From the NCBI GenBank assembly GCA_020636895.1, contig JACJWZ010000002.1:124001-188000 (forward strand): a DNA stretch of 64,000 nt, given 5' to 3'. The DNA is from Thermoleophilales bacterium. Lineage in GTDB: Bacteria; Actinomycetota; Thermoleophilia; Solirubrobacterales; 70-9. The translations under genes and the position numbers were made by a program. Under the pieces are notes generated by a model. The model saw only the letters and a program-made list of their open reading frames with translations. It was not told the origin of the DNA and did no database searches. Below, one piece after another: positions 24,995-33,007 of the stretch (positions are counted from its first letter, which is position 1; every line of letters starts with the position of its first letter).

Positions 24995-26866
24995 TCACTC
25001 GGGGAGCTCCAGGGGCTCGCGGTTGCGGCCGCGGTGGCGCGTCACGAGCACCCCCGCGAGGAACCCGACGGCGAGCCCGATCAGGGCGGCGAGACCGGGG
25101 TTGCCCGCCCCGACCTCGGTGGAGGCGCCGGCGATCGGCTCCAGCGCGATCACACCCTGCGGCGAGACGGAGTCGCAGAACAGATCGCCGGTCTCCTCCG
25201 GGCAGATCGGCGCGATCTTCTCGATGCGGTCGGTGCGGTAGGCCTGCAGCGCCGGATCCTCGGTGAGGACGAGGTAGGGCAGGTCCTCCTGGGTGATGTT
25301 GATCATCTTCGCGATGACCTCCTTGCGCGCCTCGGTGTCGAACAGCCCGGTCTGCTCGCGGTAGAGGCGGTCGTACTCGGGGTTCGAGTAGAAGGAGTCG
25401 GAGGAACCGCCGATCTCGCCGGTCGTGAGGATGCTGAGCAGGAAGCTCGGGTCGTAGGGGTCGCCGCCCCAGCCCCAGATGAAGGTGTCGAAGGCGGGCG
25501 CCGGCTTGCCGTCCTGCTTGCGGACCGTGAGGTCGTAGAGCTTGTCGGTGCTGACCACCTGGACGTTGAACTCGACGCCGATCTCCTTGGTCATCTCGGC
25601 GATCAGCTTCGCGGCCTGGATGTTGGAGGGGGATTCCGAGCGGACGTAGACGTCGAAGGAGGCCGTCTCCCCGTCCTTCTCGCGGATCCCGTCGCCGTTC
25701 ATGGTCCAGCCCGCGTCGTCGAGCATCTGGTTGGCGAGGTCGGGGTCGTAGGGGTAGGTCTGCTCGGGCTCGGTGTAGAAGGCCTTGTAGTAGGAGGGCA
25801 GGATCCCGTTGGCGACGAACGAGGTGCCGCGGGCGGCGATCTCGTTGATCTTCTCCCGGTCCACCGCGTAGGCGATCGCCTGGCGGACCGTCTGATCCTG
25901 CACCGCCGGGTTGAACTGGGCGTCGGGGCAGAGCTTCTCGGGGCAGAGGTTGAACGCGAGCTGCGTGTACGCGGGCGTCGGGCTCGAGTTCGTGTCGACG
26001 TTTTCCTGCTCGCCGAGGCGCGCGTAGCTGCCCGCCTCGACCTCGCCGATCATGTCGATCTCGCCGAGCTGCAGCGCCCGCTCGACCGCGTCCTGGGTGC
26101 CGTACTTGATGAACTGGATCTGGTCGTAGGGGCCCGGCTCACCCCGCCACTCCGGGTTGCGCTCCATCCGCGTGATCCGGCCCTTCTCGTACTCGGTGAC
26201 GATGTAGGGGCCGCTGCCGACCATCGGCAGCTCCGGCTTGTACTGACCGGTGAGCTCGTCGGGCGGGACCTTCGCCCACACGTGCTTGGGCAGGACGTAG
26301 ACGTAGAGGCCGCCGACCAGGCGCGCGTCCGGCCGCTTGGTGTGGAGGACGAGCGTCTGCGGATCCGGCGTCTCCATCTTCGTGATGCCGTCGGTGTAGC
26401 TCGTGAAGAGCACACCCTCGCCGCCGAGCTTCTCCAGCGACCAGCGGACGTCCTCGGAGGTGATCGGCTTGCCGTCGGACCACTTCAGGCCGCGTTCCAG
26501 CGTCATCGTCACCGTCTTGCGGTCCTCGGAGACCTCCCAGTCCTTGACGATCGCCGACGTCGGGCTCAGATCCTCCGGGCTGAAGCCGATCGGCAGCTCC
26601 CAGTTGATCGACCAGACGGTGAAGTCCTCCTCGTTCTGGCCGACGAACGGGTTCAGGTTGTCGGGCTCCTGCGCCCAGCCGAAGCGGAGCACGTTCCCCG
26701 TCGACGGGGCCGACGGCGTGTTCGAGCCACCGCCGTTGTCGCCGCCGCTGTTGCCCCCGCTGCCACCACCGTTGTTCTGCGCGGAGGCGGGGAGCGCGAC
26801 GAGGACCAGCGCGGCGCACAGGGTGCCGAGCAGGGTCGCGATCACAATTCTCGTTCTCGTGCTCAT
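24995..26866 (-). CDS. Oligopeptide-binding protein (SBP family 5) with C-terminal membrane anchor
   Basis: 623 residues. Signal peptide: RIVIATLLGTLCAALVLVALPASA. A Gly-Asn-Ser linker follows (~30-52). The mature protein has family-5 motifs such as LRFGWAQEPDNLNPFVG, WKWSDG-type LKWSDGKPITSEDV and AIAYAVDREKINE. There is no lipobox cysteine. Instead the C-terminus carries a membrane segment (ALIGLAVGFLAGVLV, ~593-607) followed by basic residues, so the binder appears to be anchored by its tail. It supplies the DppBC-DF importer encoded next. Its ATG overlaps the stop of the S66 peptidase gene (ATGA). Confidence 0.93.
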   Translation of the reverse strand: MSTRTRIVIATLLGTLCAALVLVALPASAQNNGGGSGGNSGGDNGGGSNTPSAPSTGNVLRFGWAQEPDNLNPFVGQNEEDFTVWSINWELPIGFSPEDLSPTSAIVKDWEVSEDRKTVTMTLERGLKWSDGKPITSEDVRWSLEKLGGEGVLFTSYTDGITKMETPDPQTLVLHTKRPDARLVGGLYVYVLPKHVWAKVPPDELTGQYKPELPMVGSGPYIVTEYEKGRITRMERNPEWRGEPGPYDQIQFIKYGTQDAVERALQLGEIDMIGEVEAGSYARLGEQENVDTNSSPTPAYTQLAFNLCPEKLCPDAQFNPAVQDQTVRQAIAYAVDREKINEIAARGTSFVANGILPSYYKAFYTEPEQTYPYDPDLANQMLDDAGWTMNGDGIREKDGETASFDVYVRSESPSNIQAAKLIAEMTKEIGVEFNVQVVSTDKLYDLTVRKQDGKPAPAFDTFIWGWGGDPYDPSFLLSILTTGEIGGSSDSFYSNPEYDRLYREQTGLFDTEARKEVIAKMINITQEDLPYLVLTEDPALQAYRTDRIEKIAPICPEETGDLFCDSVSPQGVIALEPIAGASTEVGAGNPGLAALIGLAVGFLAGVLVTRHRGRNREPLELPE

Positions 26867-27843
26867 CGCGCCTCCACAGCCGCTTCGAGGATCTCCAGGC
26901 TCTTGCCGCCACCGTCGATGCGCGCCATCGCCCCGAGCGGCATCGCGGCGAGGTGCTTGCCGTGGCCGAAGGGGACGTTGGAGATCGCCGGGATACCGAG
27001 CGGGGCGATCAGCTCGTCGAGGATCTCCTCGACCGAGAGCGTCGACTCCGGCCCCTCCGGCAGCGTCTGGTAGGTGAGGTTGACGCTGGTGCCGAAGGCG
27101 AAGCCGGCGATCCCGTCGAGCTTGCCGGCCAACCGCAGGTGGTTGATCCCGGTGTCGACGAGATATGGGTCGGTGTTGAGGTCCTCGACGAGCAGGATCC
27201 TACCCTCGGTCTCGACCTCGTAGGGGGTGCCGATGCTCGAGCAGAGCAGGGTCAGACAACCACCGACCAGCGGCGCCTCGGCGACCCCCTCACCGAGGGT
27301 CAGCACATAGGGCTCCTCTGGATCCTCGAACACCCTGCCGAGCGGCTCGGGCTGCAGGGCGCGGTGGAACCACCTCTCGGTCTCGGCGGTGAGCTGGTAG
27401 TCGCCCTTGGAGCGGGTGAAGCGCAGGAAGCTCGGCCCGTAGAGGCTGACCCAGCCTGCGTGCTTCTGGATGAACAGGTGGAGCGCGGTCAGATCGCTGA
27501 AGCCGCAGACGATGCGCGGGTCGGCGCCACCGACCGCGTCCCAGTCGATCAGCGGGTAGCAGCGCGCGGTGCCGTAGCCCCCCTCGAGTGCGTGGACCAT
27601 GTCGATGCCGGGCTCGGTCAGGGCCCACTGCAGGTCGGCGGCGCGCTCCTCGTCGGTCCCGGCGAGGTAGCCGTGCACCTTGCGGTGGTTGGGACCGAGC
27701 ACGACCGTGTGCCCGCGCGCCTCGAAGTAGGCGACCGCCTGCTCGGTCTCCGAGCGGGTCTGCGGCGGACTCGCCGGCGCGACGACCGCGATCGTCGCGC
27801 TCTCGGGCAATGCCGGCGGCCGGACCGTTTCGGCGGCGGCCAT
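26863..27843 (-). CDS. S66-family LD-carboxypeptidase
   Basis: 326 residues from the ATG at 27843, which shares one base with the TetR stop (TGATG). S66 enzymes (LdcA) remove the terminal D-alanine from murein tetrapeptides; relatives (MccF) cleave peptide-like antibiotics. The nucleophile serine is in RIVCGFSDLTALHLF (Ser116), the catalytic Glu is in the later segment ILLVEDLNTDPYLVDTGINHL, and a His lies near NVPFGHGKHLAAMPLG. No signal peptide, so it acts in the cytoplasm, consistent with recycling of imported peptides. The longer frame upstream is arginine-rich and overlaps TetR; rejected. Confidence 0.9.
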   Translation of the reverse strand: MAAAETVRPPALPESATIAVVAPASPPQTRSETEQAVAYFEARGHTVVLGPNHRKVHGYLAGTDEERAADLQWALTEPGIDMVHALEGGYGTARCYPLIDWDAVGGADPRIVCGFSDLTALHLFIQKHAGWVSLYGPSFLRFTRSKGDYQLTAETERWFHRALQPEPLGRVFEDPEEPYVLTLGEGVAEAPLVGGCLTLLCSSIGTPYEVETEGRILLVEDLNTDPYLVDTGINHLRLAGKLDGIAGFAFGTSVNLTYQTLPEGPESTLSVEEILDELIAPLGIPAISNVPFGHGKHLAAMPLGAMARIDGGGKSLEILEAAVEAR

Positions 27844-28568
27844 CAGCCCGCACCCCTCACGCGGTCGATCGCGGTGGCGATCAGCCTCCGCGAGGCCCCG
27901 ACCGAGCCGAGGCTGATCTCGATGTGGAGGTCGGCGACCTCGTCCAGGCTGAGGTTCCCGCGCGGATCGAACCAGAGCGCGACGCCCGTGCACTGCAGGA
28001 GGATCGCGTAGGCGGCCACGGCCGGATCGGTGCTGTGGAGGGAACCGTCCTCGGCCCCGGCCCGGATCTCGGCGGCGAAGATCTCCTCGTAGGCGTCGCG
28101 CTTGGCGATCAACGCGCGACGCGGTCCCGCGGTGAGTGCGCGGATCTCGCTGTCGGTCACGAACGCCTCCCGCCGGTGCAGGCCGTGGAAGACGACGTGC
28201 TCGCGCACGGCGGCGGCGAGCCGCAGCGCCGGCCGGTCCTGCCGGTCCATCGCCGCGAGCACCTTCGCGGTGAGCTGCTCCATGAAGTCGTCCTGGAGGC
28301 GGACGAGGATCGCCTCCTTGCTCGGGTACCAGTGGTAGATCGCAGCGGGCTGGATGCCGGCGGCCGCGGCGATCTCCCGCATCGAGGCGGCGTGATAGCC
28401 GAGCTTGGCGAAGAGCTTGACCGCGGCGCGGTCGATCGCCTCCCGGGTCTCGGCGCCGCGGCGGCCGGAGGAGCGGCCATCCTCGCCGGCGCGCGTGCGG
28501 CGGGCGGGCCCGGCGGAGCGGGCTGACGGCGCGGATGATGCAGACGATCTGGCGGCGGCGTCAACCAA
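27843..28568 (-). CDS. TetR-family regulator inside the operon
   Basis: 241 residues from TTG at 28568, overlapping the BKACE gene by eight bases. A ~38-residue Ser/Ala/Arg-rich leader precedes the DNA-binding domain AIDRAAVKLFAKLGYHAASM, then REIAAAAGIQPAAIYHWYPS and KEAILVRL. The C-terminal domain resembles the KstR/FadR-like group ('FDPRGNLSLDEVADLH'). Its position in the middle of the operon suggests autoregulation. The best candidate operator is the palindrome GTTAGGCTAAC between kdd and the deacetylase gene. A later start is possible because the leader is low-complexity. Confidence 0.85.
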   Translation of the reverse strand: MVDAAARSSASSAPSARSAGPARRTRAGEDGRSSGRRGAETREAIDRAAVKLFAKLGYHAASMREIAAAAGIQPAAIYHWYPSKEAILVRLQDDFMEQLTAKVLAAMDRQDRPALRLAAAVREHVVFHGLHRREAFVTDSEIRALTAGPRRALIAKRDAYEEIFAAEIRAGAEDGSLHSTDPAVAAYAILLQCTGVALWFDPRGNLSLDEVADLHIEISLGSVGASRRLIATAIDRVRGAG

Positions 28569-29394
28569 GTCCCAGCAGCTCCTTCGCCTGCTCGGCGCTC
28601 GCCACCTCGCGGCCGAGTTGCCGCGTCATGCCAACGGCCATCTCGACCAGGGCCGCGTTCGAGGGCGCGTGCACGCCGCGCTCGATGTAGGCGACGTCCT
28701 CGAGGCCGGTGCGGATCCCGGGGGCGCCCTTGAGCAGCGCCAGGCCGAGCATCCGCCGGTGATGGCGGCCGATGCAGGTCACCGTCCAGAAAGTCTCCGG
28801 CGGCAGCGGCCGCAGCATTGCGTCGAGCGCCTCCGGGGAGGCGTCGATCCCACCGGGGACGCCGAACACGAGGTTGATTCGCATCGGTCCCGGGATCACG
28901 CCCTGCTCGAGCCAGCGGACCGCGCTGACGACGTGGCCGACGTCGAAGACCTCGACCTCGAGGGCGATTCCCTGCTCGAGGGCGCGGGCGGCGATCCCGC
29001 GGCCCGCCGGGGGCGGCGTGATGAAGGTCTCGTCGCCGAAGTTCATCGAGCCCGACTCGACGCCCGAGATGTCGGGGGATGCCTCGAGCCCGGTCGTCCG
29101 CTCCTCGATCGTCATGTCGTTGCTGCCGCCGGTCGACACCATCGTCAGCAGGTCGGGGGCACCGGCGCGGATCCGGTCGATGACGTCGACGAAGAGCTCC
29201 GGGCGGCCGCTCGGTGTGCCGTCGTCCTCGCGGACGTGCAGGTGGGCGATGGCGGCCCCGGCCGCCGCGGCCTCGATCGCCGAGTCGGCGACCTCCTTCG
29301 TCGTGTACGGGATGTTTGGGTTGTTCTCGCGGAACACGTCGGCGCCGGTGATGGCGCAGGTGACGACGACGGGGTCGGAATCCCAGGAGCTCAA
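28561..29394 (-). CDS. kce: 3-keto-5-aminohexanoate cleavage enzyme / BKACE (DUF849)
   Basis: 277 residues. BKACE enzymes condense a beta-keto acid with acetyl-CoA, giving acetoacetate and a new acyl-CoA. The zinc site is AHLHVREDDGT (His51, His53) plus Glu232 in GIRTGLEDVAYIERG; the RxxxED spacing (Arg228, Glu232, Asp233) is that of characterised Kce, as I recall it. STGGSNDMTIEERT and ESGSMNFGDE are further family motifs. Kdd lies two genes upstream in the same operon, which favours the lysine-pathway member (Kce) over other BKACE specificities. ATGA overlap with the thioesterase gene upstream. Confidence 0.85.
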   Translation of the reverse strand: MSSWDSDPVVVTCAITGADVFRENNPNIPYTTKEVADSAIEAAAAGAAIAHLHVREDDGTPSGRPELFVDVIDRIRAGAPDLLTMVSTGGSNDMTIEERTTGLEASPDISGVESGSMNFGDETFITPPPAGRGIAARALEQGIALEVEVFDVGHVVSAVRWLEQGVIPGPMRINLVFGVPGGIDASPEALDAMLRPLPPETFWTVTCIGRHHRRMLGLALLKGAPGIRTGLEDVAYIERGVHAPSNAALVEMAVGMTRQLGREVASAEQAKELLGLG

Positions 29395-29792
29395 GCGAGC
29401 ACCTCCTCTGATCTGCGGGTGAGCTCGGCGCGCTCACGGTCGGTTATCGGGCGGGAGCCCCGCGTCTGGCTGTCCCAGAGGACGAGCCCGAACTCCGCCT
29501 CGACGACCGCGTCGCCGTCGGCGCCGCAGATGCTCTCGCGGGTGCGCAGGCTCGAGCGGCCGAGCTCGCTGACGGCGCAGGTGACGGTGACGTCGCGGGA
29601 CGCGGGGCCGATCTCCGCCAGGAAGGTGACCGAGCAGCGCCCGACTACGTACTGGTCGCGGCGGATCCCGCACGCCTCGAGGAACGCGTCGCGGCCCTCC
29701 TCGAGGTAGGTGAGGACGACGGCGTGGTTGACGTGCCCGAGGCCGTCGAGATCCTGCCAACGGACCTGCACGTGATGGCCCTCGGCGCTCAC
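29391..29792 (-). CDS. Hotdog-fold acyl-CoA thioesterase (4HBT/YbgC type)
   Basis: 133 residues. The N-terminal motif VQVRWQDLDGLGHVNHAVVLTYLEEGRDAFL is the classical 4HBT signature (written here as read over residues ~8-38; key residues Asp14, Asp16, His20, Asn22, Glu31). It sits between kdd and kce with four-base ATGA overlaps on both sides. In fermenting bacteria the slot beside kdd/kce is taken by the ammonia lyase Kal; this protein lacks a Kal-like N-terminus, so I infer that it hydrolyses the 3-aminobutyryl-CoA made by Kce, as betainyl-CoA thioesterase does beside the carnitine BKACE. Confidence 0.85.
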   Translation of the reverse strand: MSAEGHHVQVRWQDLDGLGHVNHAVVLTYLEEGRDAFLEACGIRRDQYVVGRCSVTFLAEIGPASRDVTVTCAVSELGRSSLRTRESICGADGDAVVEAEFGLVLWDSQTRGSRPITDRERAELTRRSEEVLA

Positions 29793-30838
29793 ACCCGCTC
29801 CTTCGCGCCCAGCGCCGCACGCAGGGCCGGATCGCGGCGATAGAGGTCGAGCGCGTAGGCGCCACGGTCAGGCGCGAATCCGTTGCCGATCAGCATCCGC
29901 ACGTCGCGGCTCATCCCGTCGGCGCTCAGAGCCGCGGTCTGGAAGCTCGTAGCCATCGAATAGAAGAGCACGGTGCCGCCGTCGGCGGTGAGCAGGATCG
30001 CGGTCGACTCGCAGTCGGTCGCGTTGACGACGACGACGGTCAGATCGGCGGACGGCGCCCCCGCCTCCTCCAGCGCCGCGTGAGCCCCGAGCGGGTCGCG
30101 AAGGTCGGTGGCCGCCGCGATGTCGCAGAGGCCGAGCTCGGCGACGAGCGCGGCCGCCTCGAGATCGACGTCGGCGGCGACGAGCGTGCCGGCTCCGGCG
30201 TCCCGGGCGGCGGCGAGCGCGAGCTTTCCGGCGTGGCCGGCACCGAGCACGCACACGGTGTCGCCGGGCGAGACGAGGTCGCGGGTGTGGGAGCCGGCGC
30301 CGTAGACGTCGTAGAGCTCGAGCGCCGTCGGCTCGTCGATGTCATCGGGCATCAGACCCCAGGGAGCGCTGGCGGCGACGTAGGCGATGCCGGTCACATC
30401 GACCTGCGCGGAATCGGGATCGACCCGATCGACGGATTCGAGCCGCAGCGGGGTCAGGGTCAGCGACGCCAAGGTGACGATGCGGGAGCCGAGCGCGGGT
30501 GGATCCGGGAACTCGGAGCCGACCTCGATGACCGTTCCGAGCAGGACGCCGCCGGAGCCGGTGACCGGGTTGTGCATCTTGCCGCGCGCGGAGGCGATCT
30601 CGGCGATGCGCTCGGCCATGGCGGCCGCATCGGCACCGGCGCTGCTGTGGATCTCGCGCAACGAGGTGGAGTCGAGGCAGAGCCGCTCGACCGCAATCTC
30701 GAGCTCGGTCTCCCCCGGGGGTCCAGACGCATCGAGGCGCTCGGCCGGCTGCGGGAGCATTCCCGCGGGATGGATCACGCGGTGCGCGCCGAGCCGACGG
30801 TGAGTCCGGCTGCCGTCCTCATGGGTCTCCTCCCTCAT
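29789..30838 (-). CDS. kdd: L-erythro-3,5-diaminohexanoate dehydrogenase
   Basis: 349 residues. Family features: LGAHRVIHPAGMLPQPAERLD near the N-terminus (read across residues ~16-36), the block ARGKMHNPVTGSGGVLLGTVIEVG, and a Rossmann dinucleotide site VCVLGAGHAGKLALAAARDAG, followed by an acidic strand end (VAADVDLEAA). Kdd oxidatively deaminates 3,5-diaminohexanoate to 3-keto-5-aminohexanoate with NAD(P), the substrate of the BKACE enzyme two genes downstream. It is the first gene of the operon and diverges from the deacetylase gene across 58 bp. Lysine 2,3- and 5,6-aminomutases, which make its substrate, are not in this window. Confidence 0.85.
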   Translation of the reverse strand: MREETHEDGSRTHRRLGAHRVIHPAGMLPQPAERLDASGPPGETELEIAVERLCLDSTSLREIHSSAGADAAAMAERIAEIASARGKMHNPVTGSGGVLLGTVIEVGSEFPDPPALGSRIVTLASLTLTPLRLESVDRVDPDSAQVDVTGIAYVAASAPWGLMPDDIDEPTALELYDVYGAGSHTRDLVSPGDTVCVLGAGHAGKLALAAARDAGAGTLVAADVDLEAAALVAELGLCDIAAATDLRDPLGAHAALEEAGAPSADLTVVVVNATDCESTAILLTADGGTVLFYSMATSFQTAALSADGMSRDVRMLIGNGFAPDRGAYALDLYRRDPALRAALGAKERV

Positions 30839-30846
30839 GAACGACC

Positions 30847-30857
30847 GTTAGGCTAAC
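30847..30857. promoter_or_regulatory. Palindrome over divergent -10 boxes of kdd and the deacetylase gene
   Basis: GTTAGGCTAAC is an 11-bp palindrome with one central base. On the plus strand it contains TAGGCT, on the minus strand TAGCCT, both usable as -10 boxes; the minus one ends 11 bases before the kdd ATG. A protein bound here would control both genes. The operon's own TetR is the natural candidate. Confidence 0.5.
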
Positions 30858-30896
30858 AGAGCCGCCGGGACCGGACCCTCCCGGCGAAGCAGGCTC

Positions 30897-31979
30897 ATGA
30901 GCGCGGACGTAAAGCCCATCTCGATGCCGGTCGTGTGGAGCGACCGACACGCCGGGCACGTCCCCGGAGCCGAGATCTGGGTCGGCGTCCGCACCCCCGG
31001 CACCGAGGTGCCGGAGCGCGCGGAGCGGATCCGCGCCGCGGTCGAGGCCGCCGGCGCGACGCTGATCGCCGCCGAACCACACCCGGACTCGGACCTCTCC
31101 GCGGTCCACGACCACGCCCTCCTCGAGCATCTCGAGCACGCGTGGGTGCGATGGGAGGAGGCGGGGCTCACCGAGGACCCCGGCCAGGACCGCGTCGTCC
31201 CCTACATCTTCCCGACCCCCGGGATGCTGGCCGGGGCCGAGCCGGGGACGCCGGCGGCGATGAGCGCTCGGGCGGGGCTCTTCGCCTACGACACGATGAC
31301 CCTGATCGGGCCGGGGACCTGGGAGGCCGCGCGCGGGGCCGCCGACGCCGCGATGACCGCGGCCGACCTCGTCGCGTCAGGCGCCGGCCCAACCGACAGC
31401 GCCTACGCGCTGTGCCGTCCGCCCGGTCACCACGCCACGCGCGAGGCCTTCGGCGGCTCCTGCTACCTGAACAACGCGGCGCTGGCCGCGACGCGTCTGC
31501 GCGAGCGGCTCGGCGGCCCCGTCGCCGTGATCGACATCGACGCCCATCACGGCAACGGCACCGAGGCGATCTTCGCGCCCGACCCCAAGGTCCTGACCGG
31601 CTCTGTCCACGTCGATCCCGGGGCCGGCTGGTTCCCTCACTTCCTCGGCTTCGAGGACACGGACGGAGAGGGCAACCGCAACCTCACCCTCTCCCCCGGC
31701 TCCGGCGACGAGCCCTGGCTGGACGCAATCGCGCGGCTCGCGGGATGGGCTCGCGCGAGCGGCGCCCGTGCGCTCGTGGTCCCGCTCGGGGTCGATGCAG
31801 CAGGCGGTGATCCCGAGAGCCCCCTCGACGTCACCGTCGGCGGCTACGGGGAGGCGGGGCGCATCCTCGGCGAGCTCGGTCTCCCGACGGTGTTCGTGCA
31901 GGAGGGCGGTTACGTTCTCGAGACGGTCGGCGACCTCGTGGTCGCGACACTGCGCGGCTTCGAGTCCGGCCGGAGCTGA
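30897..31979 (+). CDS. Histone deacetylase / acetylpolyamine amidohydrolase family protein
   Basis: 360 residues. Zinc-hydrolase motifs in order: ALCRPPGHHATREAFGGSCY (His-His dyad), AVIDIDAHHGNGTEAIF (Asp and His zinc ligands), VVPLGVDAAGGDPESPLDV (third ligand Asp, with the DP turn) and FVQEGGYV. Such bacterial enzymes remove acetyl groups from acetylpolyamines or acetyl-lysine-like amines in the cytoplasm. It is divergent from kdd and may deacetylate an N-acetylated diamine or diamino acid before catabolism; this is inference from position. Start is ATG 30897; an ATG at 30924 (MPVVWSDRH) is an alternative. Confidence 0.88.
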   Translation: MSADVKPISMPVVWSDRHAGHVPGAEIWVGVRTPGTEVPERAERIRAAVEAAGATLIAAEPHPDSDLSAVHDHALLEHLEHAWVRWEEAGLTEDPGQDRVVPYIFPTPGMLAGAEPGTPAAMSARAGLFAYDTMTLIGPGTWEAARGAADAAMTAADLVASGAGPTDSAYALCRPPGHHATREAFGGSCYLNNAALAATRLRERLGGPVAVIDIDAHHGNGTEAIFAPDPKVLTGSVHVDPGAGWFPHFLGFEDTDGEGNRNLTLSPGSGDEPWLDAIARLAGWARASGARALVVPLGVDAAGGDPESPLDVTVGGYGEAGRILGELGLPTVFVQEGGYVLETVGDLVVATLRGFESGRS

Positions 31980-32036
31980 CGAGCCGCCGCGGGCAGAGCG
32001 CGCCGAGGCGGCCGCATGCCGGGACGCCCGTCCCAC

Positions 32037-32042
32037 TACGAT
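32037..32042 (+). promoter_or_regulatory. -10 box TACGAT 7 nt before the Ppx/GppA start
   Basis: TACGAT is followed by CGCCCCC and the GTG at 32050; no ribosome-binding site fits, so a leaderless transcript is likely. This supports GTG 32050 over earlier in-frame codons. Confidence 0.5.
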
Positions 32043-32049
32043 CGCCCCC

Positions 32050-32997
32050 GTGCGGGTCGCGGCCATCGATATGGGAACGAACTCGACGCGGCTGCTGATC
32101 GCCGACGTCGACGGCGAGAGCGCCACGGCGGTCCACCGCGAGTCGCGGGTCACCGGGCTCGGGCGCGGGGTCGAGACCTCCGGCCAGCTCGCCACCGAGA
32201 ACATCGAGGACGTCTACGCCGCGGTCGGGGACTACATCGCCGAGGCCGAGCGGTCCGGCGCCGAGCGCACGGTGGCCTTCGCGACGAGCGCCGTCCGCGA
32301 CGCCTCCAACGGCGCCGCCTTCCTGGCCGAGCTCCGCGAGCGCTTCTCGCTCGAGGGGCGCGTCATCGACGGCCTCGAGGAGGCGCAGCTCACCTATCGC
32401 GGCGCCCGCAGCGGCGGCCACGTCGGCCGCAAGACCCTCGTCGTCGACATCGGCGGCGGCTCGACCGAGCTCATCGTCGGCTCCGGACCGGAGCCCGAGT
32501 TCCACACCTCCATGCAGGTCGGGGTCGTCCGCCACTCCGAGCGACATGTGCATGCCGACCCCCCGCGCACAGACGAGCTCGAGGCTCTCTCCGACGACGT
32601 CGGCGGCTCGATCGAAGCCGAGCTCGCGGCCCATCCCGGGCTGCGCGCCGAGCAGGCGATCGCCGTCGCCGGCACCCCGGCGACCCTCGCCGCGATCGAG
32701 CTCGAGCTCGAGGACTTCGACGCTGACGTGGTCGAGGGCCACCACCTCTCGCTGGCGGCCGCGCAGCAGGCCTGCTCCCGGCTGGCCTCCCTTCCCCTCG
32801 CCGAGCGCTCGCACGTCACCGGGGTACACCCCGATCGCGCCCCGACGATCGTCGCCGGGGTCGTCATCCTGATCAAGGCCATGCGCGCGTTCGGCCTCGA
32901 GGAGGTCGAGGTCTCCGAGCGCGACATCCTCTACGGCGCGGCGATCTCGGCCGCCGCCAACGGCAGCACCTGGAACGGCTCAGGCAACCACGCCTAG
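32050..32997 (+). CDS. Ppx/GppA exopolyphosphatase family protein
   Basis: 315 residues from GTG. ASKHA-fold motifs: VRVAAIDMGTNSTRLLIADVD (phosphate 1 loop, residues 1-21), TVAFATSAVRDASNG, the phosphate 2 loop TLVVDIGGGSTELIVG, and AVAGTPATLAAIELELED. The short length without an HD-type C-terminal domain matches the actinobacterial one-domain type. It hydrolyses terminal phosphates of polyphosphate or pppGpp. The C-terminus 'EVEVSERDILYGAAISAA' resembles the usual 'S..dlreGll'. It stands alone, convergent with pdxH. Confidence 0.9.
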   Translation: MRVAAIDMGTNSTRLLIADVDGESATAVHRESRVTGLGRGVETSGQLATENIEDVYAAVGDYIAEAERSGAERTVAFATSAVRDASNGAAFLAELRERFSLEGRVIDGLEEAQLTYRGARSGGHVGRKTLVVDIGGGSTELIVGSGPEPEFHTSMQVGVVRHSERHVHADPPRTDELEALSDDVGGSIEAELAAHPGLRAEQAIAVAGTPATLAAIELELEDFDADVVEGHHLSLAAAQQACSRLASLPLAERSHVTGVHPDRAPTIVAGVVILIKAMRAFGLEEVEVSERDILYGAAISAAANGSTWNGSGNHA

Positions 32998-33007
32998 AGC
33001 GGTCGCC

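Noticed and set aside
24845..27073. 742-codon open frame on the plus strand
   Set aside because: Antisense to the peptide-binding protein and S66 genes; low-complexity composition and no recognisable domain.
28561..28568. Eight-base overlap of TetR and BKACE genes as a sign of a wrong start
   Set aside because: Similar overlaps occur throughout the operon; a later start is possible but not required.
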